Shown here in pieces: positions 1 to 8,914 of a DNA stretch of 64,000 bases (position 1 is the stretch's first letter; every line of letters begins with the position of its first letter). This DNA is from Winslowiella iniecta (GTDB taxonomy: Bacteria > Pseudomonadota > Gammaproteobacteria > Enterobacterales > Enterobacteriaceae). The notes under the pieces are model-generated. The model searched no databases and was not told the origin of the DNA. It saw only the letters and a program-made list of their open reading frames with translations. Where the stretch lies: positions 186,859-250,858 of the forward strand of contig NZ_JRXE01000001.1 in assembly GCF_001267535.1 (NCBI RefSeq), given 5' to 3'. A program made the translations under genes and the position numbers.

Positions 1-885
1 CGCGCGACGAATCGCTCGATCGCTGATATTCAACTGCTTAGCCAGCGTCCGCACCGCCAGTTCCGTTGAGCTGGGCTGGTCGGAACCGTAAATAATCAGA
101 TCGCCATCCAGCGCCAGCTTCATGCCGCTGGCGCGGGTTACCGCCGCCTGAAACGCCGCATTACGGCTGGCATACCAGCCCGCGTTAAAGTCGGCAAAGC
201 GATAGAGCGGCTGACTGTAGTTGGCCGGATAACCCAGCAGATGACGGGTGCCGAACCAGATACCGCCGCGACGGCTGAACACTTCGCGGCGAATCGAGCC
301 GTCAATCGGATACGGATAGCCTTTGGCATTGGCTTCGGCGAAAGCAATGCTGACCTGCATCGGCCCGCCGGTATGCACCGGATTAAGATTGCCAAACAGC
401 GTCTGCCCCATTGGCACGATATCGATAAAATCGTCGAAAATGGCGCTCAGTTCTTTTTCACTGCGCACCGTGTCGAGGCGTTCATTGTAGCTTTTGCCAT
501 TCGGCGATTTGATCAGTAACGCGGTGCGCACCATAAACAGCGGTACGTGAACTTTCGCCGCACGACGTTCAATTTCACCCCAGGCGATTTTCGGCAGTCC
601 CGGCACCGGCGAGTCGGCATTAAAGGTCGATTCCTGCTCGGTCACGGCAATCACCGCACAAATATTGGCGTTGCTCGGCTCAATTTCCTGAGTACGTAAG
701 GCGGTATAAATATCCGTCGCCCACGCTGATTTATTGCTGACTTTGGTCGGCATCAACCGGGTAATCTGTGATTTAACCTCGGCCGGGCTTTTTGCCGGTG
801 CCTCGATGGTTTTTTTAGTACTACATCCTGCCAGCACTAACAGAGCTGACAGCAAAATGCCGCGCAGGCGAAATGGGGATAACAT
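1..885 (-). CDS. DUF1615 family lipoprotein (C-terminus beyond window)
   Basis: The frame opens with ATG at 885 and stays open to base 1, so the C-terminal end lies outside the window (at least 295 codons). It begins with a lipoprotein signal: a basic N-terminus, a hydrophobic stretch and the lipobox LVLAGC near residues 16-21, so the mature protein is probably membrane-anchored. The body carries stretches I recognise from DUF1615 proteins of Pseudomonas and Enterobacterales: ICAVIAVTEQESTF, NPVHTGGPMQVSIAFAEA, RRGGIWFGTRHLLGYP and FADFNAGWYASRNAAFQ. The EQES segment resembles lysozyme-like catalytic neighbourhoods, but no activity is established and I assign none. It is transcribed in the same direction as the following CPBP protease gene. 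E. coli K-12 lacks it at this position. Confidence 0.8.
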   Translation of the reverse strand, partial: MLSPFRLRGILLSALLVLAGCSTKKTIEAPAKSPAEVKSQITRLMPTKVSNKSAWATDIYTALRTQEIEPSNANICAVIAVTEQESTFNADSPVPGLPKIAWGEIERRAAKVHVPLFMVRTALLIKSPNGKSYNERLDTVRSEKELSAIFDDFIDIVPMGQTLFGNLNPVHTGGPMQVSIAFAEANAKGYPYPIDGSIRREVFSRRGGIWFGTRHLLGYPANYSQPLYRFADFNAGWYASRNAAFQAAVTRASGMKLALDGDLIIYGSDQPSSTELAVRTLAKQLNISDRAIRRA

Positions 886-971
886 GCCGGTCCTTAGGAT
901 TTTTTTATGCTGCAGGCACCTTAACTAACCTGCAACCGCGAATCCATCAGATTAGACCATTTTTCCCCGAC

Positions 972-1790
972 TCAGGCGGGCTGATACGCCGGATAAGTAA
1001 AAAACAGCAGATGCAGCAGATTGAGGGCGAAATGGAACAGCGCCGCAACCCACAGGCTTCCGGTCCACATCCATGCCAGTCCATAAATTACCCCGGCCAG
1101 CGTGGCGAAGACCACCAGCAAGGTGCCGCCGGCCAGATGGCTGATGCCGAACAGCAGCGCAGAGATCAGTAAACCGTTGACCGGCCCGATTAACTGGCTG
1201 AGACGCCGCTGTAAGTAGCCGCGAAACAGCGCTTCTTCGGCCAGGCTGACAAAAAACAGATTGGCCAGCGCAAACTGCCAGAACCATGTCGGATAGTGCA
1301 GTTCCAGCTTTAAGCCCCCGGCAGCGGTTGCCAGCAGCAGCAGCAATGGCAGCGCGGCGATCAGCAGCAGCCAGTAATACGGCCGGCTGCGGCGCAGCGG
1401 TTTGCAGGAGAAAAGCGTCGGCAGAATGGCGAGTAACACGAAGGGAATAAGCGCCTTATCGAAGTGATAACACATGGTAAATGGCGCGCTCTGCGCACCG
1501 GCACGCACTTTATTCAGCACATTCTGATGATTAAATCCGGGAACAAAATGGCTGAGTAACGTCAGGGCGATTAACAGTAAAAGGAGTTCGGCGCTGATGG
1601 CAATTGCCGGGAGATGGCGATAACGGTTAAGCAGCAGAGAAATCACCGCCACGCCCACCATTACCCACAAACCAAATGGCTCCACCCCCCCGGACCAGGC
1701 AGCCCAGATAGCGCTCAGCACCAGCAACACTATGCCAGCGTTACGGTTAACCCCTGCGGTAAATAACGAAGTAGCCAGTAAGATCCACAT
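972..1790 (-). CDS. CPBP-family intramembrane metalloprotease
   Basis: A 272-residue, very hydrophobic protein with about eight predicted membrane segments. The CPBP (CAAX protease / bacteriocin-processing, ABI) signature is visible in the C-terminal half: motif 1 AEEALFRGYLQRRL (EExxxR, about residues 185-190), motif 2 FGISHLAGG with its histidine, and motif 3 ALFHFALN with a second histidine. These glutamates and histidines form the active site in this family. The ATG at 1790 is preceded by AAGGAC at suitable spacing. The substrate is unknown: relatives act in prenyl-protein processing or bacteriocin immunity, and nothing nearby identifies a partner. It lies between the DUF1615 lipoprotein and moaE, all on the minus strand, but 160 bp separate it from moaE, so it is probably a separate unit. 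Confidence 0.85.
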   Translation of the reverse strand: MWILLATSLFTAGVNRNAGIVLLVLSAIWAAWSGGVEPFGLWVMVGVAVISLLLNRYRHLPAIAISAELLLLLIALTLLSHFVPGFNHQNVLNKVRAGAQSAPFTMCYHFDKALIPFVLLAILPTLFSCKPLRRSRPYYWLLLIAALPLLLLLATAAGGLKLELHYPTWFWQFALANLFFVSLAEEALFRGYLQRRLSQLIGPVNGLLISALLFGISHLAGGTLLVVFATLAGVIYGLAWMWTGSLWVAALFHFALNLLHLLFFTYPAYQPA

Positions 1791-1950
1791 AAAAAGTCCT
1801 TTTTATTCCCTGGATAAAACACCGGTGTAACGTCTTTTACTGGCGACCCGCAGCGCTATCCTTGATGCGGATGGGGACCAGTGGTGTATGACCACGCATT
1901 TGGCTGTTGGCTAATCTTAGCGTCACTAAGGGAGCAACGCCACCGGCTGA

Positions 1951-2403
1951 TTAATCCCAGCGACGCGCGGCCTGCTGGTCACTGTCGCGCGCATCCACCC
2001 AGCGGTCGCCCTCAGGTGTCGCCTCGCGCTTCCAGAACGGGGCGCGGGTTTTCAGGTAATCCATAATAAACTCAGCGGCAGCAAACGCCGCCGCACGATG
2101 CGCGCCGGTAACGCCTACCATCACGATCTCATCGCCGGGAAACAGCTCGCCCACACGATGGATTACCGTGACGCGCTGCAACGGCCAGCGCTGACGCGCC
2201 TCAACCACGATCTCTTCCAGCGCTTTTTCCGTCATGCCCGGATAGTGCTCCAGCGTCAGCGCGGAAACATCATCCCCGAGGTTGTGATTACGCACTTTGC
2301 CGGTAAAAGTAACCACTGCGCCATCTTCATCGCAGGCGGCCAGCCACTGATACTCGTCGCCCATGGAAAACGGCTGATGGCCGACGCGAATACGGGTTTC
2401 CAT
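1951..2403 (-). CDS. moaE: molybdopterin synthase catalytic (large) subunit MoaE
   Basis: The 150-residue product is nearly collinear with E. coli MoaE, including GAVVTFTGKVRNHNLGD, TLEHYPGMTEKAL and the C-terminal KTRAPFWKREATPEGDRWV with conserved catalytic lysines. With MoaD it converts cyclic pyranopterin monophosphate to molybdopterin by inserting two dithiolene sulfurs. The ATG at 2403 was chosen because it starts one base after the moaD stop, follows the GGAGG of the moaD end, and gives the family length; the longer upstream frame runs into moaD and lacks similarity. Last gene of moaABCDE. Confidence 0.97.
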   Translation of the reverse strand: METRIRVGHQPFSMGDEYQWLAACDEDGAVVTFTGKVRNHNLGDDVSALTLEHYPGMTEKALEEIVVEARQRWPLQRVTVIHRVGELFPGDEIVMVGVTGAHRAAAFAAAEFIMDYLKTRAPFWKREATPEGDRWVDARDSDQQAARRWD

Positions 2404-2404
2404 C

Positions 2405-2650
2405 TTAACCTCCGGTGACCGGTGGAAAAAAGGCCACTTCATCGCCAGCCTTCAGCGGATGTTGCATCGACACCAGCGTCTGATTCACCGCCGCCAGCAA
2501 TTTGCCGGACTCCAGCGCCAGCGCCCATCGATCGCCCTGCTCTGCCAGCGCAACGCGCAGGCTTTCCACATCCGGATAATCCGCGTTCAGGGTTAACCGA
2601 TCGCTGCCCACCAGTTCACGCACCTGGGCGAAAAACAGGACGTTAATCAT
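2405..2650 (-). CDS. moaD: molybdopterin synthase sulfur carrier subunit MoaD
   Basis: An 81-residue ubiquitin-fold protein ending in the diagnostic Gly-Gly (PPVTGG), the terminus that is adenylated by MoeB and converted to a thiocarboxylate. It supplies sulfur to MoaE for molybdopterin formation. Its start overlaps the end of moaC by 8 bp and its stop lies one base before moaE, so translational coupling across moaC-moaD-moaE is likely. Length and motifs match the E. coli protein. Confidence 0.97.
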   Translation of the reverse strand: MINVLFFAQVRELVGSDRLTLNADYPDVESLRVALAEQGDRWALALESGKLLAAVNQTLVSMQHPLKAGDEVAFFPPVTGG

Positions 2651-3128
2651 GGGTCACCGCCTGAAAATCGCCGGATTTGCCGCCACTTTTGCTGATCAGG
2701 CGCAAATTATCGATGGTGATATCCTTTTGTACCGCTTTACACATGTCGTAGATGGTCAGTGCAGCCACCGATGCCGCGGTCAGCGCTTCCATTTCCACGC
2801 CGGTTTTACCGGTTAAGCGACAGCGCGACTCAACCCGCACCCGACTCTGCTCCGGCTCGGCGGTGAGCGTCACTTCGACTTTGCTCAGCATCAGCGGATG
2901 ACATAACGGAATCAGTTCCCAGGTACGTTTGGCAGCCTGAATCCCGGCGATACGGGCAGTGGCAAACACATCGCCTTTATGGTGGCTGCCATCAATAATC
3001 ATTTGCAGAGTATCGGGGTGCATCACCACCCAGGCTTCGGCGCAGGCTTCACGCACCGTTTCAGTTTTGGCGGAAACATCCACCATATGCGCCTCACCCG
3101 AGGCATTGATATGAGTTAATTGCGACAT
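2643..3128 (-). CDS. moaC: cyclic pyranopterin monophosphate synthase MoaC
   Basis: 161 residues, the E. coli length. Recognisable stretches are [15 protein letters not shown] at the N-terminus, [20 protein letters not shown] in the middle, and [26 protein letters not shown] near the end, with conserved histidines and lysines of the active site. MoaC converts the MoaA product 3',8-cyclo-7,8-dihydro-GTP to cyclic pyranopterin monophosphate. It begins 2 bp after moaB ends and overlaps moaD by 8 bp. Confidence 0.97.
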   Translation of the reverse strand: MSQLTHINASGEAHMVDVSAKTETVREACAEAWVVMHPDTLQMIIDGSHHKGDVFATARIAGIQAAKRTWELIPLCHPLMLSKVEVTLTAEPEQSRVRVESRCRLTGKTGVEMEALTAASVAALTIYDMCKAVQKDITIDNLRLISKSGGKSGDFQAVTHD

Positions 3129-3130
3129 CG

Positions 3131-3646
3131 TTACGGCTTCTTTAAGTGCGAAATAAAGTTACACGGGCGGGTGCGGGCATCGAGCTGGTCGACAATAATG
3201 CGCTCCCACGCGCTGCGGCAGGCATTACCGGAACCCGGTATCGCAAAAATTAGCGTCTGGTTGGCCATTCCGGCCAGCGCACGCGATTGCAGGGTAGCAC
3301 TGCCGATATCTTCGTATGACACCATGCGAAACAGCTCGCCGAAGCCTTCAATTTCACGGTCAAACAACGGCTGCAACGCCTCCGGCGTACTGTTACCGGC
3401 ACTGAACCCGGTGCCACCGTTAATCAGAATCACCTGCACATCACTGCTGGCAATCCAGCTGGAGACAATGGCGCGAATCCGGTACTTGTTGTCTTTAACG
3501 ATCGCGTGGTCAATGACCTGATGTCCGGCTTCAGCCGCGGCTTCACGCAGATAGTCACCGGAGGTGTCGTCCGACGCGTCGCGGCGGTCGGAAACGGTTA
3601 ATACGGCAATCGCCGCAGGAATAAATTCGGAGGGTGTTTTGCCCAT
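3131..3646 (-). CDS. moaB: molybdenum cofactor biosynthesis protein MoaB
   Basis: 171 residues of the MoaB/Mog/MoeA-C fold. The molybdopterin-binding signature is clear: [23 protein letters not shown] and [21 protein letters not shown]. In E. coli MoaB is dispensable for cofactor synthesis and Mog performs molybdopterin adenylylation, so the exact role here is uncertain. It lies between moaA (18 bp gap) and moaC (2 bp gap) in the moaABCDE operon. Confidence 0.96.
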   Translation of the reverse strand: MGKTPSEFIPAAIAVLTVSDRRDASDDTSGDYLREAAAEAGHQVIDHAIVKDNKYRIRAIVSSWIASSDVQVILINGGTGFSAGNSTPEALQPLFDREIEGFGELFRMVSYEDIGSATLQSRALAGMANQTLIFAIPGSGNACRSAWERIIVDQLDARTRPCNFISHLKKP

Positions 3647-3664
3647 TATGCTGCTCCTGGCCGG

Positions 3665-4651
3665 TTAGCCGCCAATAAACGAGAGATTCTGAGTGATGCC
3701 AGTATTACCCTGATGCAGGAAGTGCGTCTGCTTTTTGCTTTGCAGACTGGCGGCAATGCGCGCCTGTAATTCCTGTTGCTGACCATCGCTGGCCAGCAAA
3801 TCGCGCAGCGACACGCCACCGTCGCCAAACAGGCATAAATGCAACTTGCCGGTGGCGGAGACGCGCAGACGGTTACAGCTGGCGCAGAAGTCTTTCTCAT
3901 AAGGCATGATCAGCCCGATTTCTCCCTGATAATCCGGATGGCGGAATACCTGCGCCGGGCCATCGCTGCGCGCGCGCGGCAGGCGCTGCCAGCCACGGCT
4001 GATAAGCTGATCGCGAATCACTTCGCCGGAAATATGGTGTTTACGGAACAGAGAGCCGCCGTCACCGGTTTCCATCAGCTCAATAAACCGCAGCTGAATC
4101 GGCCGGGGGCGAATCCAGTCGAGGAAGGTATCGAGCGTGTGATGATTAATATCGCGCATCAGCACGGTATTGACTTTGACTTTATCAAAACCGGCGTCAA
4201 AGGCGGCATCGATACCGCGCATCACCTGATGAAATTTGTCCTGCCCGGTGATGGCGTGAAACTGGCGGGCATCCAGGCTGTCGATGCTGACATTCAGCGC
4301 TGTCAGCCCGGCGTCACGCCATGCCGCTACATCGCGTTCCAGACGATAGCCGTTAGTGGTCACCGCCAGCTGACGGATGGCGCGATTCTCACGCACTGCG
4401 GCAATAATGTCGATAAAATCGCGGCGCAGCGACGGCTCACCGCCGGTCAGACGCACCTTTTCGGTCCCGGAAGCGGCAAACGCCCGGGTGACACGACGGA
4501 TCTCATCCAGTGACAGGAAGCTTTTGTTGGTACTGCCTTGCGGTTTATAACCGTCGGGCAGGCAGTAGTTGCAACGAAAGTTGCAAACATCAGTGATCGA
4601 CAGGCGCAAGTAATAAAACTTGCGCTCAAAATTATCAATAAATTGTGACAC
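3665..4651 (-). CDS. moaA: GTP 3',8-cyclase MoaA (radical SAM)
   Basis: 328 residues from a GTG start. The radical SAM cluster motif CNFRCNYC is near the N-terminus, [15 protein letters not shown] binds SAM, the second Fe-S cysteines lie in [19 protein letters not shown], and the protein ends in Gly-Gly, as in E. coli MoaA. It converts GTP to 3',8-cyclo-7,8-dihydro-GTP, the first step of molybdopterin synthesis. I chose GTG 4651 because GGAAAGG lies just upstream and similarity to E. coli MoaA begins there; the longer frame to 4711 would translate the riboswitch. First gene of moaABCDE, controlled by the upstream Moco RNA element and probably ModE. Confidence 0.97.
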   Translation of the reverse strand: MSQFIDNFERKFYYLRLSITDVCNFRCNYCLPDGYKPQGSTNKSFLSLDEIRRVTRAFAASGTEKVRLTGGEPSLRRDFIDIIAAVRENRAIRQLAVTTNGYRLERDVAAWRDAGLTALNVSIDSLDARQFHAITGQDKFHQVMRGIDAAFDAGFDKVKVNTVLMRDINHHTLDTFLDWIRPRPIQLRFIELMETGDGGSLFRKHHISGEVIRDQLISRGWQRLPRARSDGPAQVFRHPDYQGEIGLIMPYEKDFCASCNRLRVSATGKLHLCLFGDGGVSLRDLLASDGQQQELQARIAASLQSKKQTHFLHQGNTGITQNLSFIGG

Positions 4652-4659
4652 CAGAACAC

Positions 4660-4766
4660 CTTTCCAATATGGGGAGATGCAGTCATTTCTTTCTGCACCC
4701 TGGCAGCTCAAAGGCTACGGCCAGTGCGCCATATCACGAGGACTTAGGCACAAAGGCTAGAGTGTG
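4660..4766 (-). promoter_or_regulatory. molybdenum cofactor (Moco) riboswitch in the moaA leader
   Basis: Read on the minus strand, the moaA leader contains the conserved blocks of the E. coli moaA Moco RNA in order: CACTCTAGCC, a central GGCCGTAGCC region, GAAAGAAATGACT, and ATTGGAAAGGTG, the last overlapping the moaA ribosome-binding site. In E. coli this RNA senses the cofactor and lowers moaA translation. The overlap with the Shine-Dalgarno sequence fits translational control. Boundaries are approximate. Confidence 0.85.
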
Positions 4767-4839
4767 ATTTACAGAACCGCTGCAAATCATGGTGAGAATA
4801 ATTTTAGCGCTAACCGTAAGGCGTTACCAGAAGCAGTTT

Positions 4840-4863
4840 CGCTGTATATATTGATATATAGCG
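4840..4863. promoter_or_regulatory. candidate ModE operator upstream of moaA
   Basis: A 24-bp inverted repeat, CGCTGTAT - 8 bases - ATATAGCG, with one mismatch between arms. It has the same 8+8+8 layout as the perfect palindrome in front of modA at 21484. In E. coli ModE-molybdate binds upstream of moaA and activates it, so a similar role is inferred. It lies about 190 bp upstream of the moaA start; the rest of 4767-5014 is AT-rich promoter DNA for the divergent moaA and yvcK. Confidence 0.6.
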
Positions 4864-5014
4864 ATCAGATTGCCACTTTTCACCACCTTTTCGCTGCATG
4901 ATAAGTTAATATGCGCCCAATAACTTTGATACCCGTCAGTTATGTGGGGCATAAGCAGTTTGTGCTATAAAGAGCCGCAACCGGCAAAGATCAGTGACAG
5001 AGGAGTTTTGGTGA

Positions 5015-5923
5015 ATGCGTAATCGCACGCTCGCGGATTTAGACCGTGTGGTGGCACTTGGCGGTGGACACGGATTAGGCCGTGTTATGTCTGCGCTGTC
5101 ACCGCTGGGTTCAAGACTGACCGGTATTGTCACCACCACCGATAATGGCGGCTCTACCGGCCGCATCCGCCGCTCCGAAGGCGGTATCGCCTGGGGCGAT
5201 ATGCGTAACTGCCTGAATCAGTTGATTACCGAGCCAAGCGTTGCCTCAGCGATGTTCGAATACCGTTTTAACGGTAACGGCGAATTATCGGGTCATAATC
5301 TCGGTAACCTGATGCTTAAAGCGCTCGATCATCTCAGCGTCCGCCCGATTGAAGCGATTAACCTGATTCGCAACCTGCTGAAAGTCGATGCTTTTCTGAT
5401 TCCGATGTCGGAACAGCCGGTCGATTTAGTGGCACTGGGTGCCGATGGCAACCTGGTGTATGGCGAAACCGATATCGACCAGTTAACACTGCCGCCGCAG
5501 GAACTGATGCTGTCGCCCGCGGTAAATGCCACCCGGGAAGCCATTGAGGCGATTGGCGAAGCCGACCTGATTTTAATCGGCCCCGGCAGTTTCTATACCA
5601 GCCTGATGCCGGTACTGCTGATGCAGGATATGGCGCAGGCGCTGCGTCGCACGCCGGCGACCATGGTGTTTATTGATAATCTCGGTCGCGAACTCAGTCC
5701 GGCAGCCGCCGGTCTGACGCTGGCCGATAAGCTGGCAATGATGGAAAACGTGATCGGCAAGAGGGTGATCGATGCGGTGGTGACCAGTCCGCAGGGCGAA
5801 ACGCAAGGCACCGACGACCGTCTGCTGATTCGCGAGCCGCTGGAAGCCGCCGATATCAAATACCGTCACGACCGCCAGCTACTGCGTATCGCGCTGGAAC
5901 ATGCCATTCAGGCGATTGCCTGA
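5015..5923 (+). CDS. yvcK: gluconeogenesis factor YvcK family (YbhK)
   Basis: 302 residues, the E. coli YbhK length, with [39 protein letters not shown] at the start (CofD/YvcK nucleotide-binding fold), [22 protein letters not shown] and [14 protein letters not shown]. Homologues bind UDP-sugars and, in Bacillus, are needed for growth on gluconeogenic carbon and for cell shape; no enzyme activity is established. The ATG at 5015 follows AGAGGAG. It is convergent with uvrB and divergent from moaA, the same arrangement as in E. coli. Confidence 0.95.
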   Translation: MRNRTLADLDRVVALGGGHGLGRVMSALSPLGSRLTGIVTTTDNGGSTGRIRRSEGGIAWGDMRNCLNQLITEPSVASAMFEYRFNGNGELSGHNLGNLMLKALDHLSVRPIEAINLIRNLLKVDAFLIPMSEQPVDLVALGADGNLVYGETDIDQLTLPPQELMLSPAVNATREAIEAIGEADLILIGPGSFYTSLMPVLLMQDMAQALRRTPATMVFIDNLGRELSPAAAGLTLADKLAMMENVIGKRVIDAVVTSPQGETQGTDDRLLIREPLEAADIKYRHDRQLLRIALEHAIQAIA

Positions 5924-5927
5924 ATCC

Positions 5928-5954
5928 CTGCGGGCCGGACTTCCCGGCCCGCAG
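5928..5954. terminator. GC-rich hairpin between convergent yvcK and uvrB
   Basis: An 11-bp perfect stem (CTGCGGGCCGG / CCGGCCCGCAG) with a 5-base loop, starting 5 bp after the yvcK stop. There is no clear U-tract on either strand, so it may act as an RNA 3'-end stabiliser or a weak two-way terminator. Confidence 0.5.
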
Positions 5955-5965
5955 AGCAATAACAC

Positions 5966-7990
5966 TCAGGAAGCGGCAATAAACAGTTCGCGCACCTGAT
6001 GCAACTGGTCACGCACCGCGGCGGCCTCTTCAAACTCCAGATTCTGCGCATGCTGCTGCATCAGCGATTCCAGCTCATGAATTTTCTTCTGCAACGCTTG
6101 CGGCGTCATCGCCAGGTAGCTGCCTTCTTCCTCGGCCGCCACGCGGGTGGATTTGCCACGAACTTTGGCTTTGTTTTTACCGGTGCCCTGACCAATCTGC
6201 AAGATATCGGCGATTTTCTTGTTCAGGCCCTGCGGCACAATGCCATTTTCCAGGTTGTACTGCTCCTGCTTCTCGCGACGCCGCTCGGTTTCACCAATAG
6301 CCTTCGCCATCGAGTTGGTAATGCGATCGCCATACAGAATCGCCTTACCGTTGATATTACGCGCGGCGCGGCCAATGGTCTGAATCAGCGAACGCTCTGA
6401 ACGCAGGAAACCCTCTTTATCAGCATCCAGTATCGCCACCAGCGACACTTCCGGCATATCGAGCCCCTCACGCAACAGGTTGATCCCCACCAGCACGTCA
6501 AATTCGCCGAGGCGCAGGTCACGGATAATTTCCACCCTTTCTACGGTATCGATATCCGAGTGCAGATAGCGCACCCGCTCGCCATGTTCTTCCAGGTATT
6601 CGGTGAGATCTTCCGCCATCCGCTTGGTCAGCGTGGTCACCAGTACCCTTTCGTTAATCGCCGCCCGTTTGCGGATTTCCGATAACAGATCATCCACCTG
6701 CGTCCCCACCGGACGCACTTCGATAATCGGATCGAGCAGACCGGTGGGTCGTACCACCTGATCGATAATCTCTTCACCCGATTTTTCCAGCTCGTAGTTA
6801 CCTGGCGTGGCCGAAACATAAATGGTCTGCGGTGCCAGCGCTTCGAACTCTTCAAACTTCATCGGGCGGTTATCCAGCGCCGACGGCAGGCGGAAACCAT
6901 ACTCCACCAGCGTCTCTTTACGCGCACGGTCACCGCGATACATACCACCAATTTGCGGAATGGTGACGTGGGACTCATCCACCACCAGCAGGCCATCAGC
7001 CGGCAAATAGTCAAACAGCGTCGGCGGCGCTTCGCCCGGCCCACGCCCCGACAGATAGCGCGAATAGTTTTCGATACCCGAGCAGTAACCCAGCTCGTTC
7101 ATCATCTCCAGATCGAACTGGGTACGCTGCGAAAGGCGCTGCTCTTCCAGTAGCTTGTTATTCGCCAGCAGTACCTGACGACGTTCCGCCAGCTCCACTT
7201 TGATCTCTTCCATCGCCTGCAAAATACGTTCACGCGGGGTAACGTAGTGCGTTTTCGGGTAGATGGTGTAGCGTTGCAACACCTCGAGCACCTGGCCGGT
7301 CAGTGGGTCCAGTAACGACAGTCGCTCCACTTCTTCATCAAACAGCTCAACGCGCAGCGCAATCTCATCGGATTCCGCCGGGAAGATATCGATCACCTCG
7401 CCGCGCACGCGGAAAGTGCCGCGCTGAAACGCCTGGTCATTGCGCGTGTATTGCAATTCGGTCAGGCGGCGCAGGATCGAACGTTGGTCGATAATCATGC
7501 CGCGCGTCAGATGCAGCATCATTTTCAGATAGAGATCGGGATCGCCCAGACCGTAAATCGCCGATACCGAGGCCACCACAATGACATCGCGGCGTTCCAG
7601 CAGCGCTTTGGTGGCTGACAGTCGCATCTGCTCAATATGTTCGTTCACCGAGGCGTCTTTCTCGATAAAGGTGTCAGAGCTGGGCACATAGGCTTCAGGT
7701 TGATAGTAGTCGTAGTACGAGACGAAATACTCCACCGCGTTATCGGGGAAAAACTCTTTCATCTCGCCGTACAGCTGCGCGGCAAGGGTTTTATTCGGTG
7801 CCAGCACCATGGTCGGACGATTGAGATCGGCAATCACGTTGGCGACGGTAAAGGTTTTCCCTGACCCGGTCACGCCCAACAGCGTCTGATGGGCAAGACC
7901 ATCTTCCAGCCCTTCCTCCAGGCGTCGAATCGCCTCAGGCTGGTCGCCAGAAGGTTTAAATGCGGAATTGAGTTTAAAAACTTTGCTCAT
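5966..7990 (-). CDS. uvrB: excinuclease ABC subunit UvrB
   Basis: 674 residues. The ATG at 7990 gives the E. coli N-terminus ([21 protein letters not shown]). Visible elements are Walker A GVTGSGKT (residues 39-46), the damage-verifying beta-hairpin region [13 protein letters not shown], the DESH helicase box followed by [13 protein letters not shown], motif [11 protein letters not shown], and a C-terminal UVR domain (about 635-670) that contacts UvrC. UvrB loads at lesions with UvrA and recruits UvrC in nucleotide excision repair. The frame remains open upstream to 8116, but that extension covers the promoter and SOS box and has no similarity to UvrB. Confidence 0.98.
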   Translation of the reverse strand: MSKVFKLNSAFKPSGDQPEAIRRLEEGLEDGLAHQTLLGVTGSGKTFTVANVIADLNRPTMVLAPNKTLAAQLYGEMKEFFPDNAVEYFVSYYDYYQPEAYVPSSDTFIEKDASVNEHIEQMRLSATKALLERRDVIVVASVSAIYGLGDPDLYLKMMLHLTRGMIIDQRSILRRLTELQYTRNDQAFQRGTFRVRGEVIDIFPAESDEIALRVELFDEEVERLSLLDPLTGQVLEVLQRYTIYPKTHYVTPRERILQAMEEIKVELAERRQVLLANNKLLEEQRLSQRTQFDLEMMNELGYCSGIENYSRYLSGRGPGEAPPTLFDYLPADGLLVVDESHVTIPQIGGMYRGDRARKETLVEYGFRLPSALDNRPMKFEEFEALAPQTIYVSATPGNYELEKSGEEIIDQVVRPTGLLDPIIEVRPVGTQVDDLLSEIRKRAAINERVLVTTLTKRMAEDLTEYLEEHGERVRYLHSDIDTVERVEIIRDLRLGEFDVLVGINLLREGLDMPEVSLVAILDADKEGFLRSERSLIQTIGRAARNINGKAILYGDRITNSMAKAIGETERRREKQEQYNLENGIVPQGLNKKIADILQIGQGTGKNKAKVRGKSTRVAAEEEGSYLAMTPQALQKKIHELESLMQQHAQNLEFEEAAAVRDQLHQVRELFIAAS

Positions 7991-8067
7991 TGATGGGCTA
8001 CCTGATGAAGAAATGCGCGAACCGGAGTGTAATTCTACTCCCCCTGGCCAAATTTTCCAGAAAATTA

Positions 8068-8087
8068 CACTGGATATAATAACAGTT
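8068..8087 (-). promoter_or_regulatory. LexA (SOS) box of uvrB
   Basis: On the minus strand the site reads AACTGTTATTATATCCAGTG, i.e. CTGT-N8-CCAG inside an AT-rich core. E. coli uvrB has the same slightly imperfect form ending in CCAG rather than ACAG. It lies about 78 bp upstream of the uvrB start. LexA repression of uvrB is established in E. coli and inferred here. Confidence 0.8.
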
Positions 8088-8380
8088 ATTTCGCACAATG
8101 CGTCGGCAGACAGCAATCTGTCACTTTTGGGAGGATGGGTTGGGCAAAAGCCCGAGGATCGGCCGGAAAGGTTATCCCCAGAAGTTTTGACGCTTTAACA
8201 ATTGTCAAGCGCACTGTAGCGAAAGCGTCATGTTGAAAATGCCATGAAAGCCGCAGGCTTGATTTTCATTAACTTATTGATTCTGTTTTAATTGATTGTT
8301 GAGTCGAGATAAGCACCAGTTAAAGCCGAAGCCGCGTCCGCTCTCGCTTGCCACATGTTTTCAGTATCTAATACACAAGG

Positions 8381-8438
8381 TTATCCACAGGAATAGTGGA
8401 TAACTGATTTCAGCGCCCGAAACATCTGGTGTGTATAA
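8381..8438. other. DnaA-box cluster, probable DARS1
   Basis: Three DnaA boxes lie in 58 bp: TTATCCACA at 8381-8389 (plus strand), TTATCCACT at 8395-8403 (minus strand, one mismatch) and TTATACACA at 8430-8438 (minus strand). The first two form a perfect 9-bp inverted repeat (GTTATCCAC / GTGGATAAC). E. coli DARS1, which promotes exchange of ADP-DnaA to ATP-DnaA, lies in the same bioD-uvrB interval and also has three core boxes. A weaker TTATCCCCA occurs at 8172-8180. Position and box number support the assignment; function is inferred. Confidence 0.7.
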
Positions 8439-8914
8439 ATCTGTGCTGCACCCATTCTGCGCGCTGAAATATTTTTTTTTCGCTTTTTTTCATCTTTTGT
8501 TATCGCTAAACAGCGCAAGCAATGCATAACCTGGCGCACCATGCCACTGTTTTCGGTCACTGTTTTTTGCCATGGCTTACTGATGCGTCATGCCCTTTAG
8601 TGGCCCATTTGCACCAGTTGATCCGGCCTTAAGCACCGTGGCAGTGCAGGCCGGTATTACCCTCTGGTGATTATTTAACGCCGCTGACTAATTGATCGGC
8701 TTTACTGCCGTGTTTAACCTAAAAGTTAACTTTTTCTGAAACGAGCTGGCCTGTTAATTGCAGCACTGCCCGACCACCTCGCGCTTTCATTAACACCAGA
8801 GCGACAGCACGAAGCCGTGGCAACACCGTCTGGCGCGACTGACCGTCATTTGTCATCTCGCCAGAGCGGCAAAATCCGCTGCCATTGCAAGATTATCTGG
8901 AAGGAGAGTGTCCG
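8439..8914. other. intergenic region upstream of the orphan ABC ATPase
   Basis: No convincing gene on either strand. It begins AT-rich (a T-run near 8471-8490) and becomes mixed. It probably holds the promoter of the ATPase gene; I found no clear sigma-54 element or named operator. Confidence 0.4.

Noticed and set aside
8439..8914. Sigma-54/NtrC promoter for the UrtE-like ATPase
   Set aside because: TGGCCCATTTGC near 8600 has the wrong GG-to-GC spacing, and no NtrC palindrome was seen.
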